A DNA stretch of 64,000 nt from NCBI GenBank assembly GCA_035759925.1, contig DASTTY010000016.1, positions 1 to 64,000 on the forward strand. The letters are read 5' to 3'. Below, one piece after another: positions 41,713-50,293 of this stretch (positions are counted from its first letter, which is position 1; each line of letters begins with the position of its first letter). The notes beneath the pieces were generated by a model that saw nothing but the letters and a program-made list of their open reading frames with translations, had not been told where the DNA came from and searched no databases. The DNA is from RHKX01 sp035759925 (GTDB taxonomy: Bacteria; Actinomycetota; Thermoleophilia; Solirubrobacterales; 70-9). The position numbers and the translations under genes were made by a program.

Positions 41713-43011
41713 GTGACGTCCGTCCTCACCCAGCCGTCCGTGCGACCGTCGCTCCGGGACGAGTCCGGGATCGCGCTCCCCGTCGTCCTGATGGTCGTGG
41801 TCGTCGGCTTCGCGCTGGCGAGCATCGGCGCCCTCGCGGCGATCGGAAGCATCCGCAACGCCGGGCGCGACGAGAGCGACAAGAGCGCCTTCGCGGTCGC
41901 CGAAGCGGGCGCCCAGCAGGCGCTGTTCCGCCAGAACAACGTCCTGTCGACGCCGACCTACCCGTGCCTCGTCGAGAGTGCCGGCGGGACGCTCGTGGCG
42001 AGCAGCCCCCAGGCCGACGGCTGGTGCGCGACGCAATCCGGCACCGTCGGCGACGGCAGCTACCGCTATCGCGTCCTGCCCGATGCCGGCAGCGACAATC
42101 CGAGCGAGCGGGCGATCGCGATCGTCTCCGAAGGGACGCTGAACGGGGAGACCCGGCGGATCCAGGTCGGCGCCGCGGCCTCGACCGGGCAGCCGGCATT
42201 CGCCGGCGGCAGCGTCATCGGCCTCGACAGCCTCAACTTCAGCGGCAACGCGGCCGTTCAGGGGACGATGCGGACGAACGGCAACGTCACCGTCAGCGGC
42301 TCGGCGACCTGCAACGGCGACGCCACCGTCGGCGGCGGGATCGTCCCGAGTCCGGACGTCTGCAACGGGGAGGTCCAGCAGGGCACGACGACGCTCGGCC
42401 CGGTTGATCTCGGCAACGTCTGGAACACCAACGACAACGCGCGACTGACCGACGGCCGCGACGTCGTCCAGTCGAACCGCACCGTCTGGGACCCGAGCAC
42501 CCGGACCCTGAGCCTCCGCAACAAGGACGCCGTCACGCTCGGCGGCAGCAATTACGCCATCTGCAAGCTCGACATGACCGGCGGGACGCTGATCGCCGCC
42601 CAGGGCACGCGGGTGCGGATCTACTTCGCCGGGCCCGACCTCTGCGGGGGTCAGACCACGCCGATCGACATGACCGGCGGGCGGATCGCGACGACCAGCG
42701 GCAACCCCGACGACCTGGCGCTGCTCGTCGTCGGCTCGCCGACCGTCGCGACGACGGTCAACATGCGCGGCAACGGCGCCGTCAACCAGCTGCTCCTCTA
42801 CGCGCCGCGCTCGAACGCGACGCTGAACGGCACCGCCGACTTCGCCGGCGCGTTCGCCGGCAAGACGCTGACGTTCAACGGCACCGGCAACATCGGCGGC
42901 GTCAACTCCTCGCTGACGTTCACGACCCCGGTCGAGTTCCTCTTCAAGCAGACGCGCTTCGTCGAGTGCGTCGGCCCGATGACGGTGAGCAGCCCCGGCC
43001 AGGGCTGTTAG
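41713..43011 (+). CDS. Type IV pilin-like/PilX-type protein with prepilin N-terminus
   Basis: A 432-aa protein. The short leader ends in 'RDESGIALPVVLMVVVVGFALASIG', the class III-like prepilin site (Gly followed by a hydrophobic helix), and the helix continues into 'NAGRDESDKSAFAVAEAGAQQALF', as in PilX/minor pseudopilins. The rest is Gly/Thr/Asn-rich beta-type sequence with repeated 'GNATVNG'-like units and several Cys, consistent with a beta-helix. GTG 41713 is chosen because it gives a leader of proper length. No other pilus gene is in the window, so partners must be elsewhere. Confidence 0.75.
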   Translation: MTSVLTQPSVRPSLRDESGIALPVVLMVVVVGFALASIGALAAIGSIRNAGRDESDKSAFAVAEAGAQQALFRQNNVLSTPTYPCLVESAGGTLVASSPQADGWCATQSGTVGDGSYRYRVLPDAGSDNPSERAIAIVSEGTLNGETRRIQVGAAASTGQPAFAGGSVIGLDSLNFSGNAAVQGTMRTNGNVTVSGSATCNGDATVGGGIVPSPDVCNGEVQQGTTTLGPVDLGNVWNTNDNARLTDGRDVVQSNRTVWDPSTRTLSLRNKDAVTLGGSNYAICKLDMTGGTLIAAQGTRVRIYFAGPDLCGGQTTPIDMTGGRIATTSGNPDDLALLVVGSPTVATTVNMRGNGAVNQLLLYAPRSNATLNGTADFAGAFAGKTLTFNGTGNIGGVNSSLTFTTPVEFLFKQTRFVECVGPMTVSSPGQGC

Positions 43012-43020
43012 CCGACCTCG

Positions 43021-44229
43021 CTAGAGCCCGTAGGAGCGGCCGATGACTTCGAGCATGATCTCGTCGGTGCCGGCACCGATCCGGTTCAGGCGGACGTCGC
43101 GGTAGGCGCGCTCGATCCCGTACTCCTTCATGTAGCCGTAGCCGCCGTGGATCTGGATGCACTCGTCGGCGACCTCGCAGGCGACCCGGGAGGTGTAGAG
43201 CTTCGTCTCGGTGATCTCGCGGACCGGGTATTCGCCGTTGTTGAAGCGCCAGGCGGTCGTGTAGGTGAGCTGCTTGGCGGCCTCGATCTTCGTCGCCATC
43301 TCCGCGAACTTGTGACGGATCGCCTGGAACTTGCCGATCGGCCGGCCGAACGCCTGCCGCTCCTTCGCGTACTCGAGCGTCTTCTCGAACAGCCGCTCGG
43401 CGCCGGCGACCGAGCCGGCGGCGGCGACGAGCCGCTCCCCCTGGAGCTCCCAGGAGATGTGGTAGAAGCCCTTGCCCTCCTGGCCGAGGATGTTCTCGGC
43501 CGGCACCCGGACGTCCTCGAAGGCGAGCTCGGCCGTGTCGGAGGCGTGCATCCCCATCTTCTCGAGCGTCCGCGCCACCGTGAAGCCGGGGACGTTGTTG
43601 CCCTCGTCGTCCTTGAGGTCGACGATGAACAGCGTCACGCCGTCGTGGCCGGCGTCGGGGTCGGTCTTGGTGACGAGGAGGATGAAGTCGGCGCGGGCGC
43701 CGTTGGTGATGAACGTCTTCGCCCCGTTGATCACGTACTCGTCGCCGTCGCGGCGCGCCGTCGTCCGGATCCCGGCGACGTCGGAGCCGGCGCCCGGCTC
43801 GGTGATCCCGAGGCAGGCGATCTTCTCGCCCTTGATCCCCGGGACGAGCCAGCGCTGCTTCTGCTCCTCGGTGCCGAGCAGCTCGATCGGCGGCAGGACC
43901 ATGTCGGTGTGGACGGCGAGGCCCATGCCGAGCCCCCCGGAGCCGGCGTAGGACAGGCACTCGGAGCGGATCAGCGAGTAGAAGTAGTCACCGCCCTGGC
44001 CGCCGTACTCCTCCGGGAAGCAGAGGCCGACGTAGCCGAGCTCGGCCATCCGGTGCAGGACCGAGTCGGGCCAGAGCGTCTCCTCCCACTCCTCGGCGTG
44101 CGGCGTCAGCTCCTTCAGGACCCACGACTTCATCGACTCGCGGAGGTCCTCGTGCTCGTCGGTGAAGATCAGGTGCTTGCGCGCGGACCCGTGGTCCGGC
44201 TTCAGCACGTCGCTCGCTGCTGTGGCCAC
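43021..44229 (-). CDS. Acyl-CoA dehydrogenase
   Basis: A 402-aa FAD-dependent acyl-CoA dehydrogenase. 'LGITEPGAGSDVAGIRT', 'RQAFGRPIGKFQAIRHK' and 'QIHGGYGYMKEYGIERAYRDVRLNRIGAGTDEIM' are the family signatures. As in the 37412 gene, the classical YEGT Glu is missing (Ala) and an ERL motif (Glu266) occupies the isovaleryl/long-chain position. The start GTG 44229 is fixed by AAGGAG six bases upstream. Operator site B (44259-44283) lies 30 bases before the start and is probably its control site. Confidence 0.94.
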   Translation of the reverse strand: MATAASDVLKPDHGSARKHLIFTDEHEDLRESMKSWVLKELTPHAEEWEETLWPDSVLHRMAELGYVGLCFPEEYGGQGGDYFYSLIRSECLSYAGSGGLGMGLAVHTDMVLPPIELLGTEEQKQRWLVPGIKGEKIACLGITEPGAGSDVAGIRTTARRDGDEYVINGAKTFITNGARADFILLVTKTDPDAGHDGVTLFIVDLKDDEGNNVPGFTVARTLEKMGMHASDTAELAFEDVRVPAENILGQEGKGFYHISWELQGERLVAAAGSVAGAERLFEKTLEYAKERQAFGRPIGKFQAIRHKFAEMATKIEAAKQLTYTTAWRFNNGEYPVREITETKLYTSRVACEVADECIQIHGGYGYMKEYGIERAYRDVRLNRIGAGTDEIMLEVIGRSYGL

Positions 44230-44258
44230 CGCTGCTCCTTCGGTCGAAGACTGGTCGA

Positions 44259-44283
44259 AAGTAGACAGTAGCACTTACTACTT
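44259..44283. promoter_or_regulatory. Operator-like 25-bp inverted repeat, site B (acyl-CoA dehydrogenase)
   Basis: AAGTAGACAGT, 3-base spacer, ACTTACTACTT; 9 of 11 positions match between the arms. It lies between the divergent acyl-CoA dehydrogenase (minus strand, start 44229) and P450 (plus strand, start 44395), much closer to the former. It has the same geometry and 17 invariant positions with sites A and C. Confidence 0.72.
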
Positions 44284-44378
44284 CACGCAATCACCGGGGG
44301 CCGAAAGCCCAATCCGGTGCGCGCGGGCAGCCGATTGCGGACGCGAATCGAACCAGCGCCGGCTGCCGTGCGGTGGGC

Positions 44379-44384
44379 TAGGCT
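44379..44384 (+). promoter_or_regulatory. -10 box (TAGGCT) for the P450
   Basis: TAGGCT ends 10 bases before GTG 44395 and helps to choose that start. Confidence 0.5.
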
Positions 44385-44394
44385 CGGCTCGACC

Positions 44395-45729
44395 GTGCTC
44401 CCGTCCGGCCCGTCCAGCCCCGGTCTCTGGCAGATGCGCCAGTGGTTCCGCGAACCCGTCCGGTTCATGGAGCGCAACCGCGACCGCCACGGGCCGATCT
44501 TCACCGTCAAGCTCGGCTCCCTGAAGCGCTGCGCGTTCGTCGCCGAGCCGGAAGACGCCTGGCAGGTCCTGAGCGGCGACCCCTCCACCTTCCGGATGGG
44601 CCCGACCAACCAGATCTTCCGGCCGGTGCTCGGCGAGCAGTCGCTGTTCCTGCTCGACGGCGAGGAGCACAAGCACCACCGGCGGCTGCTGACGCCCTCC
44701 TTCCACCCGCGGGCGGTCCGCGGCTACGCGAGCCTGATCGAGGAGATCACGGCGCGCGAGATGGCGACCTGGCAGGTCGGCGAGCCGTTCCGGCTGCAGG
44801 GGCCGATGCGCCGGATCACGACCGAGTCGATCGTCCGGATCGTGATCGGCGTCTGCTCGCCGGAGCGCGACGCCGAGATCCGCAGCCTCGTCCGCGAGAT
44901 GCTGGCGATCGCCGAGAACCCGCTGGCGCTGATGCCGCAGTTCCAGCGCGAGCTCGGCGGCCGCTCGCCGTTCGGCCGGGTGATGAACGTGACCCGCCGG
45001 ATCGACGCGATCCTCCACGACGAGATCGGCCTCCGCCGCCTGCTTCGTCCCGACGAGCGCGGCAGCGACGTCCTCTCGGCCCTCGCCGGGCCGGAGCCGC
45101 ACGAGGACGGTTTCATGACCGATCGCGAGATCCGCGACGAGCTGCTGACGATGCTGATCGCCGGCCACGAGACGACCGCGAACGCGCTCGCCTGGTCGTT
45201 CGAGCGGCTGCTTCGCCACCCCGACGTTCTCGACCGGCTGCTCGCCGAGCTCGACGCCGGCGAGAGCGACTACCTCGACGCCGTCGTCAAGGAGACGCTC
45301 CGGCAGCGGCCGATCCTGCCGATCACCGCGCGGCGGTTGACCGAGGAGCGCGAGGTCGGCGAGTTCACGTTCCCGCGCGGCTGGACGCTGATGCCGTGCA
45401 TATTCCTGATCCACCAGGACCCGGAGGTCTATCCGGAGCCGGAGCGCTACCGGCCCGAGCGGTTCCTCGGCGACGCGAAGCCGAGCTCGCGAGTCTGGCT
45501 GCCGTTCGGGGCCGGCTCCCGCCACTGCGTCGGCTCGCACCTCGCGCTGATGACGATCAAGTCGGTGATCCGGATCGTCCTGACCCGCGCGGTCCTCGAG
45601 GCCGATCCGGAGCCGGAGCCGATCGTCCGCAACAACATGACGCTCGCACCGGGTCGCGGCGCGACGGCCATCCTGCGCGGCCGCCGCGGGACGCCGATCC
45701 GGCGCCAGCAGCCGAGCCGCACCCGGTAG
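44395..45729 (+). CDS. Cytochrome P450
   Basis: Heme-thiolate monooxygenase, 444 aa, soluble. The oxygen-binding I-helix motif is 'AGHETT' (256-261), the K-helix ExxR is Glu300-Arg303 in 'KETLRQRP', and the heme loop is 'FGAGSRHCVG' with ligand Cys378. The overall pattern resembles CYP4/CYP102-like and actinobacterial fatty-acid/sterol P450s; the substrate is unknown. GTG 44395 is chosen by the TAGGCT box 10 bases upstream. Its place opposite an acyl-CoA dehydrogenase hints at lipid oxidation. Redox partners are not adjacent, though rubredoxin and a ferredoxin reductase occur in the window. Confidence 0.94.
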   Translation: MLPSGPSSPGLWQMRQWFREPVRFMERNRDRHGPIFTVKLGSLKRCAFVAEPEDAWQVLSGDPSTFRMGPTNQIFRPVLGEQSLFLLDGEEHKHHRRLLTPSFHPRAVRGYASLIEEITAREMATWQVGEPFRLQGPMRRITTESIVRIVIGVCSPERDAEIRSLVREMLAIAENPLALMPQFQRELGGRSPFGRVMNVTRRIDAILHDEIGLRRLLRPDERGSDVLSALAGPEPHEDGFMTDREIRDELLTMLIAGHETTANALAWSFERLLRHPDVLDRLLAELDAGESDYLDAVVKETLRQRPILPITARRLTEEREVGEFTFPRGWTLMPCIFLIHQDPEVYPEPERYRPERFLGDAKPSSRVWLPFGAGSRHCVGSHLALMTIKSVIRIVLTRAVLEADPEPEPIVRNNMTLAPGRGATAILRGRRGTPIRRQQPSRTR

Positions 45730-45785
45730 ATAGGTTGCGGATTCAGGTTCCACGCCGGTTCTGGCGATAGGAGGAGCGTAGGACC

Positions 45786-45807
45786 GCCGTCGATCGGGGG
45801 CGACGGC
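45786..45807 (+). other. Hairpin in the leader of the GGDEF/HD-GYP gene
   Basis: GCCGTCG and CGACGGC form a perfect 7-bp stem with an 8-base loop, ending 7 bases before the AGGAAG ribosome binding site (45815-45820). It may be a read-through terminator for the P450 gene or a leader element. Confidence 0.35.
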
Positions 45808-45829
45808 TCGACACCAGGAAGTGTTCGTA

Positions 45830-47548
45830 ATGGGCTTGGCAGTGTTCGAGGGTGCCAATACCGGCCAGGGTGCCGGCGCGGCTGCCCTCGATCCCGGATA
45901 TGGGCAGCGCGACGACAGTCGCGAGGTCGCGCCGCTCGCCCGTGCCGGCGCCTACGTCTCGCTCGCCGGGATGTTCCTCGGCGTCTTCGGCGTCCTGCTT
46001 CCGCACCCGAGCTCGTTCGACGTCTCGTCGATGCTGCTCGTGCAGGCGTCGACCGGGGTGTTCGCGCTCTCGTTCCTCGTCTTCGCCAACCGGGTGCCGA
46101 TGTGGCTGGTCCGGCTCACCCCGGCGATGGGGATCCTCCAGGTCACCGCCGGCGTCTACTTCACCCACGACCCGACCAGCGCCTTCAGCCTCTTCTACCT
46201 CTGGCCCTGCTTCTACGCCTTCTACTTCCTGCCACGGCTCGATGCCATCCTCGACGTCGCGTTCATGGGCCTCTGCTACGGGGCGGCGATGATCGTGATG
46301 GCGCGCTCGCCCGACACCGTCGGGGCGGGCTCGGGGACCCTGACCTACCAGTTCGTGGTCACCTTCGGCAGCCTCTCGGTGGCCGGGTTCATGATCCACA
46401 CGCTGCGAACCCGCGTGAACCGGCTCTGGGGGTCGCTGAGCTCGGCCGCACGGACCGATCTGCTGACCGGTTACGTCAACGGTCACGGGATCAACGAGAT
46501 CCTCACCAACGAGATCGAGCGGGCCCGGATCAACACTCATCGCGTCGGCCTTCTCACCGTCAACCTGAACGGGCTCCGCCAGCTCAACAAGGACCTCGGC
46601 TACGAGGCCGGTGACGAGGTCCTGCGCCGCCTCGCCCGCCTGCTCGACGAGTCGACGCGCCGAATCGACACCGTCGGCCGGACCGGTGCCTCGGAGTTCG
46701 TGGTCCTCCTCCCCGAGACCGACGAGCACACCGGCTTCCTGCTCGCCGAGCAGATCCTGACCCGGATGCGCCGCACCTACCGCGAGCGCGGCTTCAAGCT
46801 CAGCGCCAGCCTCGGCGTCGCGGTCTTCCCGAAGCACGCCAGCAACGTCGACGAGCTGCTGCAGGCCTCGACCGCGGCGATGAACGCCGCCGTCACCCTC
46901 GGCTCGGATCGCGTCGTCGTCTACAGCCCCGACCTCGAGGGAGCGATCGACGGCGAGGGTGTCACCCCGCCCGGCGAGGGCCGGGTGCAGCTCGGCACCG
47001 TGCTCAGCCTCGCCGAGGTCCTCGACCTCCGCGACGAGCGCAACGCCACCCACTCGACCGCGGTCGCCGGCTACTGCGAGGCGATCGCACGCGAGCTCGG
47101 CCTACCCGAGCAGCGGATCGCCCGGCTCCGGCTCGCCGGGCTGCTTCACGACATCGGCAAGGTCGGCATCGCCGACTCGATCCTCGACAAGCCCGGGCCG
47201 CTCTCGCCCTCGGAGTGGGACCAGGTGCGCCGCCATCCCGAGATGGCGGCGCGGATCCTCGCCGCTCGCGAGCTCACCGACATCCGCGAGTGGGTGCTCG
47301 CCCGCCACGAGCAGCCCGACGGTCACGGCTACCCCCGCGGCATCAGCGGCGACGAGATCCCGCTCGAGTCGCGGATCCTCGCCGTCGCCGAGTCCTACGA
47401 CGCGATGACCAGCGAGCGCCCCTACCGGCCCGCCAAGTCACCCTCGGAGGCGATCGCCGAGATGGGCCGCTACTCGGGCAGCCAGTTCGATGGCGCCGTG
47501 GTCGACGCGCTCGTCCGCAGCCTCGACCGCGCCGCGGCCGCCGTTTAG
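45830..47548 (+). CDS. Membrane GGDEF/HD-GYP protein, probable c-di-GMP phosphodiesterase
   Basis: A 572-aa protein: six or so transmembrane helices (about residues 35-195), a GGDEF-fold domain (about 210-365) and an HD-GYP domain (about 385-570). The GGDEF signature reads 'GRTGASEFVVLL', i.e. GASEF, so cyclase activity is unlikely. HD-GYP is intact in the main: 'LLHDIGKVGIAD' and 'DGHGYPRGISGDEIP', although the usual HHE reads RHE. It should degrade c-di-GMP in response to a membrane signal. ATG 45830 is preferred over GTG 45821 because AGGAAG is well spaced for it. Confidence 0.9.
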   Translation: MGLAVFEGANTGQGAGAAALDPGYGQRDDSREVAPLARAGAYVSLAGMFLGVFGVLLPHPSSFDVSSMLLVQASTGVFALSFLVFANRVPMWLVRLTPAMGILQVTAGVYFTHDPTSAFSLFYLWPCFYAFYFLPRLDAILDVAFMGLCYGAAMIVMARSPDTVGAGSGTLTYQFVVTFGSLSVAGFMIHTLRTRVNRLWGSLSSAARTDLLTGYVNGHGINEILTNEIERARINTHRVGLLTVNLNGLRQLNKDLGYEAGDEVLRRLARLLDESTRRIDTVGRTGASEFVVLLPETDEHTGFLLAEQILTRMRRTYRERGFKLSASLGVAVFPKHASNVDELLQASTAAMNAAVTLGSDRVVVYSPDLEGAIDGEGVTPPGEGRVQLGTVLSLAEVLDLRDERNATHSTAVAGYCEAIARELGLPEQRIARLRLAGLLHDIGKVGIADSILDKPGPLSPSEWDQVRRHPEMAARILAARELTDIREWVLARHEQPDGHGYPRGISGDEIPLESRILAVAESYDAMTSERPYRPAKSPSEAIAEMGRYSGSQFDGAVVDALVRSLDRAAAAV

Positions 47549-47564
47549 ATATCCAGACATCCAG

Positions 47565-48527
47565 ATGATCGACTCATCGAGCGCGGCGGTCGGCAAGGAG
47601 TGGCCGGCGACCTCGTACGAGGTCGGCCGCGAGAAGATCCGCGAGTACGCGGCGGCGCTGGCGATCGACGCCGGCATCCATCGTGACCACGACGCTGCCC
47701 GCGCGGCCGGCTTCCGGGCCGTCGTCGCGCCGCCGGCGTTCGCCGCCGTCTACGTCGCCCGCTCGCTGGCCGGGGCGATGTTCGACCCGGGGTCCGGCAT
47801 CTTCGATCCCGCCGAGGGCCTGGCCGGCTACCGGTTCGTGCAGCGCCGCCAGGAGTTCCGCTGGCACGAGCCGGTCTGCGCCGGCGACCGGATCGAGACC
47901 GTGGCCCGCCTCGTCGCCGCCGAGGACACCGGCGGCGCCCGTTACCGCAGCTTCGAGTCGAAGTCGGTCAACGGCGACGGCGAGCTGGTCCTCGAAGGCC
48001 GCTATGAGGGCGTCGTCCCGGCGCGCGGCCGCAGCGCCGCCGATCGTCTGCCGCGGGAGGCGGGCCCGGTCGGCGAGACGATCCGCGCAGCCGGATCGGC
48101 GGCGGCTTGGGCACCGCGCGGCGCCGCGTCGGTCGGGGGCTTCGCGGCCGGTGACAGCTTCCCCGAGCTCCGGATCACCCCCGACCGCTGGGCGCCGCAC
48201 CGCTACGCGGGGGCGTCGCTCGACTTCACGCCGTTCCACCTCGACGCCGACCTCGCGAAGGCGATCGGCCTGCCCGGGATCATCCTCCACGGCCTCTACA
48301 CCTACGGCCAGCTCGCCCACGGGCTGCTCGCGCCGTTCGGCTCCGATCCGCGGGTACTGCGCTCGCTCGGCGCCCGCTTCCGGCGCCCGGCCGTGCCCGA
48401 GCGCGAGCTGCTCGTCACCGGGACCGTCGCTGCGGTCACCGGCGAGGGAGTCGAGATCGCCTGCGCGGTGCAGCAGGACAACCGCGAGGTGATCTCCGAG
48501 GGCGTCGCGGAGCTCGTCCCAAAGTAG
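47565..48527 (+). CDS. MaoC-like hydratase with tandem hot-dog domains
   Basis: A 320-aa protein. The N-terminal half resembles the FAS1/HadA-type dehydratase domain ('YEVGREKIREYAAALAID', 'APPAFAAVYVARS', 'RRQEFRWHEPVCAGD'). The C-terminal half is a MaoC hydratase with the catalytic segment 'LDFTPFHLDADLAKAIGLPG', holding the Asp and His, and 'ILHGLYTYGQL'. Hydratases of this form act on enoyl-CoA or enoyl-ACP. The ATG at 47565 is 16 bases after the HD-GYP gene. Its TAG stop lies inside operator site C for the downstream operon. Confidence 0.87.
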   Translation: MIDSSSAAVGKEWPATSYEVGREKIREYAAALAIDAGIHRDHDAARAAGFRAVVAPPAFAAVYVARSLAGAMFDPGSGIFDPAEGLAGYRFVQRRQEFRWHEPVCAGDRIETVARLVAAEDTGGARYRSFESKSVNGDGELVLEGRYEGVVPARGRSAADRLPREAGPVGETIRAAGSAAAWAPRGAASVGGFAAGDSFPELRITPDRWAPHRYAGASLDFTPFHLDADLAKAIGLPGIILHGLYTYGQLAHGLLAPFGSDPRVLRSLGARFRRPAVPERELLVTGTVAAVTGEGVEIACAVQQDNREVISEGVAELVPK

Positions 48528-48546
48528 GCAGCGACACTTCCCACTT
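48522..48546. promoter_or_regulatory. Operator-like 25-bp inverted repeat, site C (enoyl-CoA hydratase/BKACE operon)
   Basis: AAGTAGGCAGC, 3-base spacer, ACTTCCCACTT. It overlaps the stop codon of the MaoC gene and ends 10 bases before the TAGGCT -10 box (48557), so it covers the -35 region of the operon promoter. Same geometry as sites A and B. Confidence 0.7.
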
Positions 48547-48556
48547 CATGCGGTGG

Positions 48557-48562
48557 TAGGCT
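48557..48562 (+). promoter_or_regulatory. -10 box (TAGGCT) for the enoyl-CoA hydratase operon
   Basis: TAGGCT lies 27 bases before ATG 48590, giving a leader of about 20 bases. The adjacent operator site C would block it when occupied. Confidence 0.5.
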
Positions 48563-48589
48563 CGTCCGGCGGTCGTCGCGCCGCCGCCC

Positions 48590-49372
48590 ATGGCCTACGA
48601 GCAGCTTCTCTACGACGTTTCCGACGGGGTCGCCACCGTGACCCTGAACCGGCCCGAGCAGCGCAACGCGCTCTCCAACCAGATGCTCGGCGAGCTCGTC
48701 GACGCGATGGAGCGGGCCCGCGACGACGAGGCCGTCCGCGCCGTCGTCCTCACCGGGGCGGGGGAGAAGGTCTTCTGCGCCGGCGCCGACCTCGGCGGCT
48801 TCGCGGCCGACGCACCGCTGGTCGCCAAGCACTTCTCCTCGGACCGCTTCCTCGAGTTCTTCCGGCTGATGCCGCGGCTCGGTAAGCCGTCGCTGTGCGC
48901 CGCCAACGGCCACGTCCTCGCCGGCGGGATGGGACTGGCGCTCTCCTGCGATCTCGTCATTGCCCGCGAGGGGATCACGTTCGGCACCCCCGAGATCAAC
49001 ATCGGCGCGTTCCCCTACATGATCATGGCGATCATCTACCGCAACGTCCCGCGCAAGAAGGTCAACGAGATGATGCTGCTGGGCGAGCGGATCAGCGCCG
49101 AGCAGGCGGTCGAGTACGGGCTCGCCAACAAGGTCGTCGCGGCGGCCGAGTTCGACGCCGCGGTCGCCGACTGGGCGCGGCGACTGGCGTCGAAGAGCCC
49201 GGTGCTGATGAGGCTCGGCCACGACGCGATGTACCGCCAGCAGGACATGGCGCTCGACGACGGCCTCGAGTTCCTGCGCAGCCAGCTCTCGCTGACGTTC
49301 ACGACCGAGGACATCCAGGAGGGGGTCGAGGCCTTCTTCGAGAAGCGCGATCCGGAATGGAAGGGGCGGTAG
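48590..49372 (+). CDS. Enoyl-CoA hydratase/isomerase family protein
   Basis: A 260-aa crotonase: 'VTLNRPEQRNALSNQMLGEL', 'EKVFCAGADLGGFAAD' (CoA and oxyanion), 'ANGHVLAGGMGLALSCDLVIA' and 'GTPEINIGAFPYMIM'. 'GGMGLAL' in place of the GGxxE-type Glu suggests a hydrolase, isomerase or other branch rather than classic beta-oxidation hydratase. First gene of the operon ECH-BKACE-OsmC-MerR behind operator site C. Confidence 0.92.
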   Translation: MAYEQLLYDVSDGVATVTLNRPEQRNALSNQMLGELVDAMERARDDEAVRAVVLTGAGEKVFCAGADLGGFAADAPLVAKHFSSDRFLEFFRLMPRLGKPSLCAANGHVLAGGMGLALSCDLVIAREGITFGTPEINIGAFPYMIMAIIYRNVPRKKVNEMMLLGERISAEQAVEYGLANKVVAAAEFDAAVADWARRLASKSPVLMRLGHDAMYRQQDMALDDGLEFLRSQLSLTFTTEDIQEGVEAFFEKRDPEWKGR

Positions 49373-49376
49373 GGCG

Positions 49377-50291
49377 TTGAGCCGCCTCGAGGACCCGGTG
49401 ATCATCAGCTGCTCGATCAGCGGCGCGATCGCGAACCGCGATCAGTGCCCGGCGATCCCCTACACACCCGACGAGTACGCCGCCGAGGCGCGCCGCGCGA
49501 TCGACGAGGGTGCCTCGCAGATCCACATCCACGCCCGCACGCCGGACGGGACGCCGTCCTACGAGATCGAGGACTTCGCCGCGATCACCGCCGCGATCCG
49601 CTCCGAGGTCGGCGACGTGATCGTCAACTACTCGACCGGCGCGATCGGGGTGCCGCTCGAGAAGCGGATCGCCTACCTGCGCGAGCTGAAGCCCGACGTC
49701 GCGGCGCTGAACATGTCGTCGATGAACTACGCCAAGTACTCGCGACGGCGCGGCGATTTCGTCTTCAAGGCGGTCTTCGAGAACAGCTTCGACACGATCA
49801 TCGAGCTGATCGAGGCGATGAAGGCGGCCGGCATCCAGCCCGAGCACGAATGCTTCGACGCCGGCCACGTCGCCAACCTCGACCCGCTGCTCGACATGGG
49901 CCTGCTCGAGCCGCCGCTTCAGGTCTCGCTGGTGATGGGGGTGACCGGCGGGATCCGGCCGACGCCCCGCAACGTCGGCGTGATGGCCGATCAGGTCCCG
50001 GGCGGTCCCGAGGGCCCGAACAACTGGCAGGTGATCGGGATCTCCCGCGATCAATGGAAGCTGCTCGCGAGCGCGCTCGTGCTCGGCGGCAACGTCCGTG
50101 CCGGGCTCGAGGACAACCTCTACCTGCCGAACGGCGAGATGGCGCGCTCGAACGGCGAGCTGATCGCGAAGGCGCGGCAGATGGCCGAGGACGTCGGCCG
50201 CCGGGCGGCGACCGTCGCCGAGGCGCGGAAGCTGCTCGGGCTCAGCGAGCAGCGAGCAGCGATCAGCGAGCAGCGCGACCCGGAGGCTTGA
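49377..50291 (+). CDS. Beta-keto acid cleavage enzyme (BKACE, DUF849)
   Basis: Zinc-dependent Claisen-type condensation of a beta-keto acid with acetyl-CoA, giving acetoacetate and a new acyl-CoA; 3-keto-5-aminohexanoate of lysine fermentation is the known prototype. Metal ligands His50 and His52 are in 'QIHIHARTPDG' and Glu245 is in 'VRAGLEDN'. At 304 aa the length is typical. TTG start 4 bases after the hydratase stop. The C-terminus includes a short direct repeat (SEQRAAISEQR). The real substrate is unknown; the neighbouring crotonase suggests an acyl-CoA pathway. Confidence 0.92.
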   Translation: MSRLEDPVIISCSISGAIANRDQCPAIPYTPDEYAAEARRAIDEGASQIHIHARTPDGTPSYEIEDFAAITAAIRSEVGDVIVNYSTGAIGVPLEKRIAYLRELKPDVAALNMSSMNYAKYSRRRGDFVFKAVFENSFDTIIELIEAMKAAGIQPEHECFDAGHVANLDPLLDMGLLEPPLQVSLVMGVTGGIRPTPRNVGVMADQVPGGPEGPNNWQVIGISRDQWKLLASALVLGGNVRAGLEDNLYLPNGEMARSNGELIAKARQMAEDVGRRAATVAEARKLLGLSEQRAAISEQRDPEA

Positions 50292-50293
50292 GC

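Noticed and set aside
50230..50285. Short direct repeat of AGCGAGCAGCG near the BKACE 3' end
   Set aside because: It lies inside the reading frame (SEQR repeats in a C-terminal tail) and is best explained as simple codon-level repetition, not a mobile or CRISPR element.
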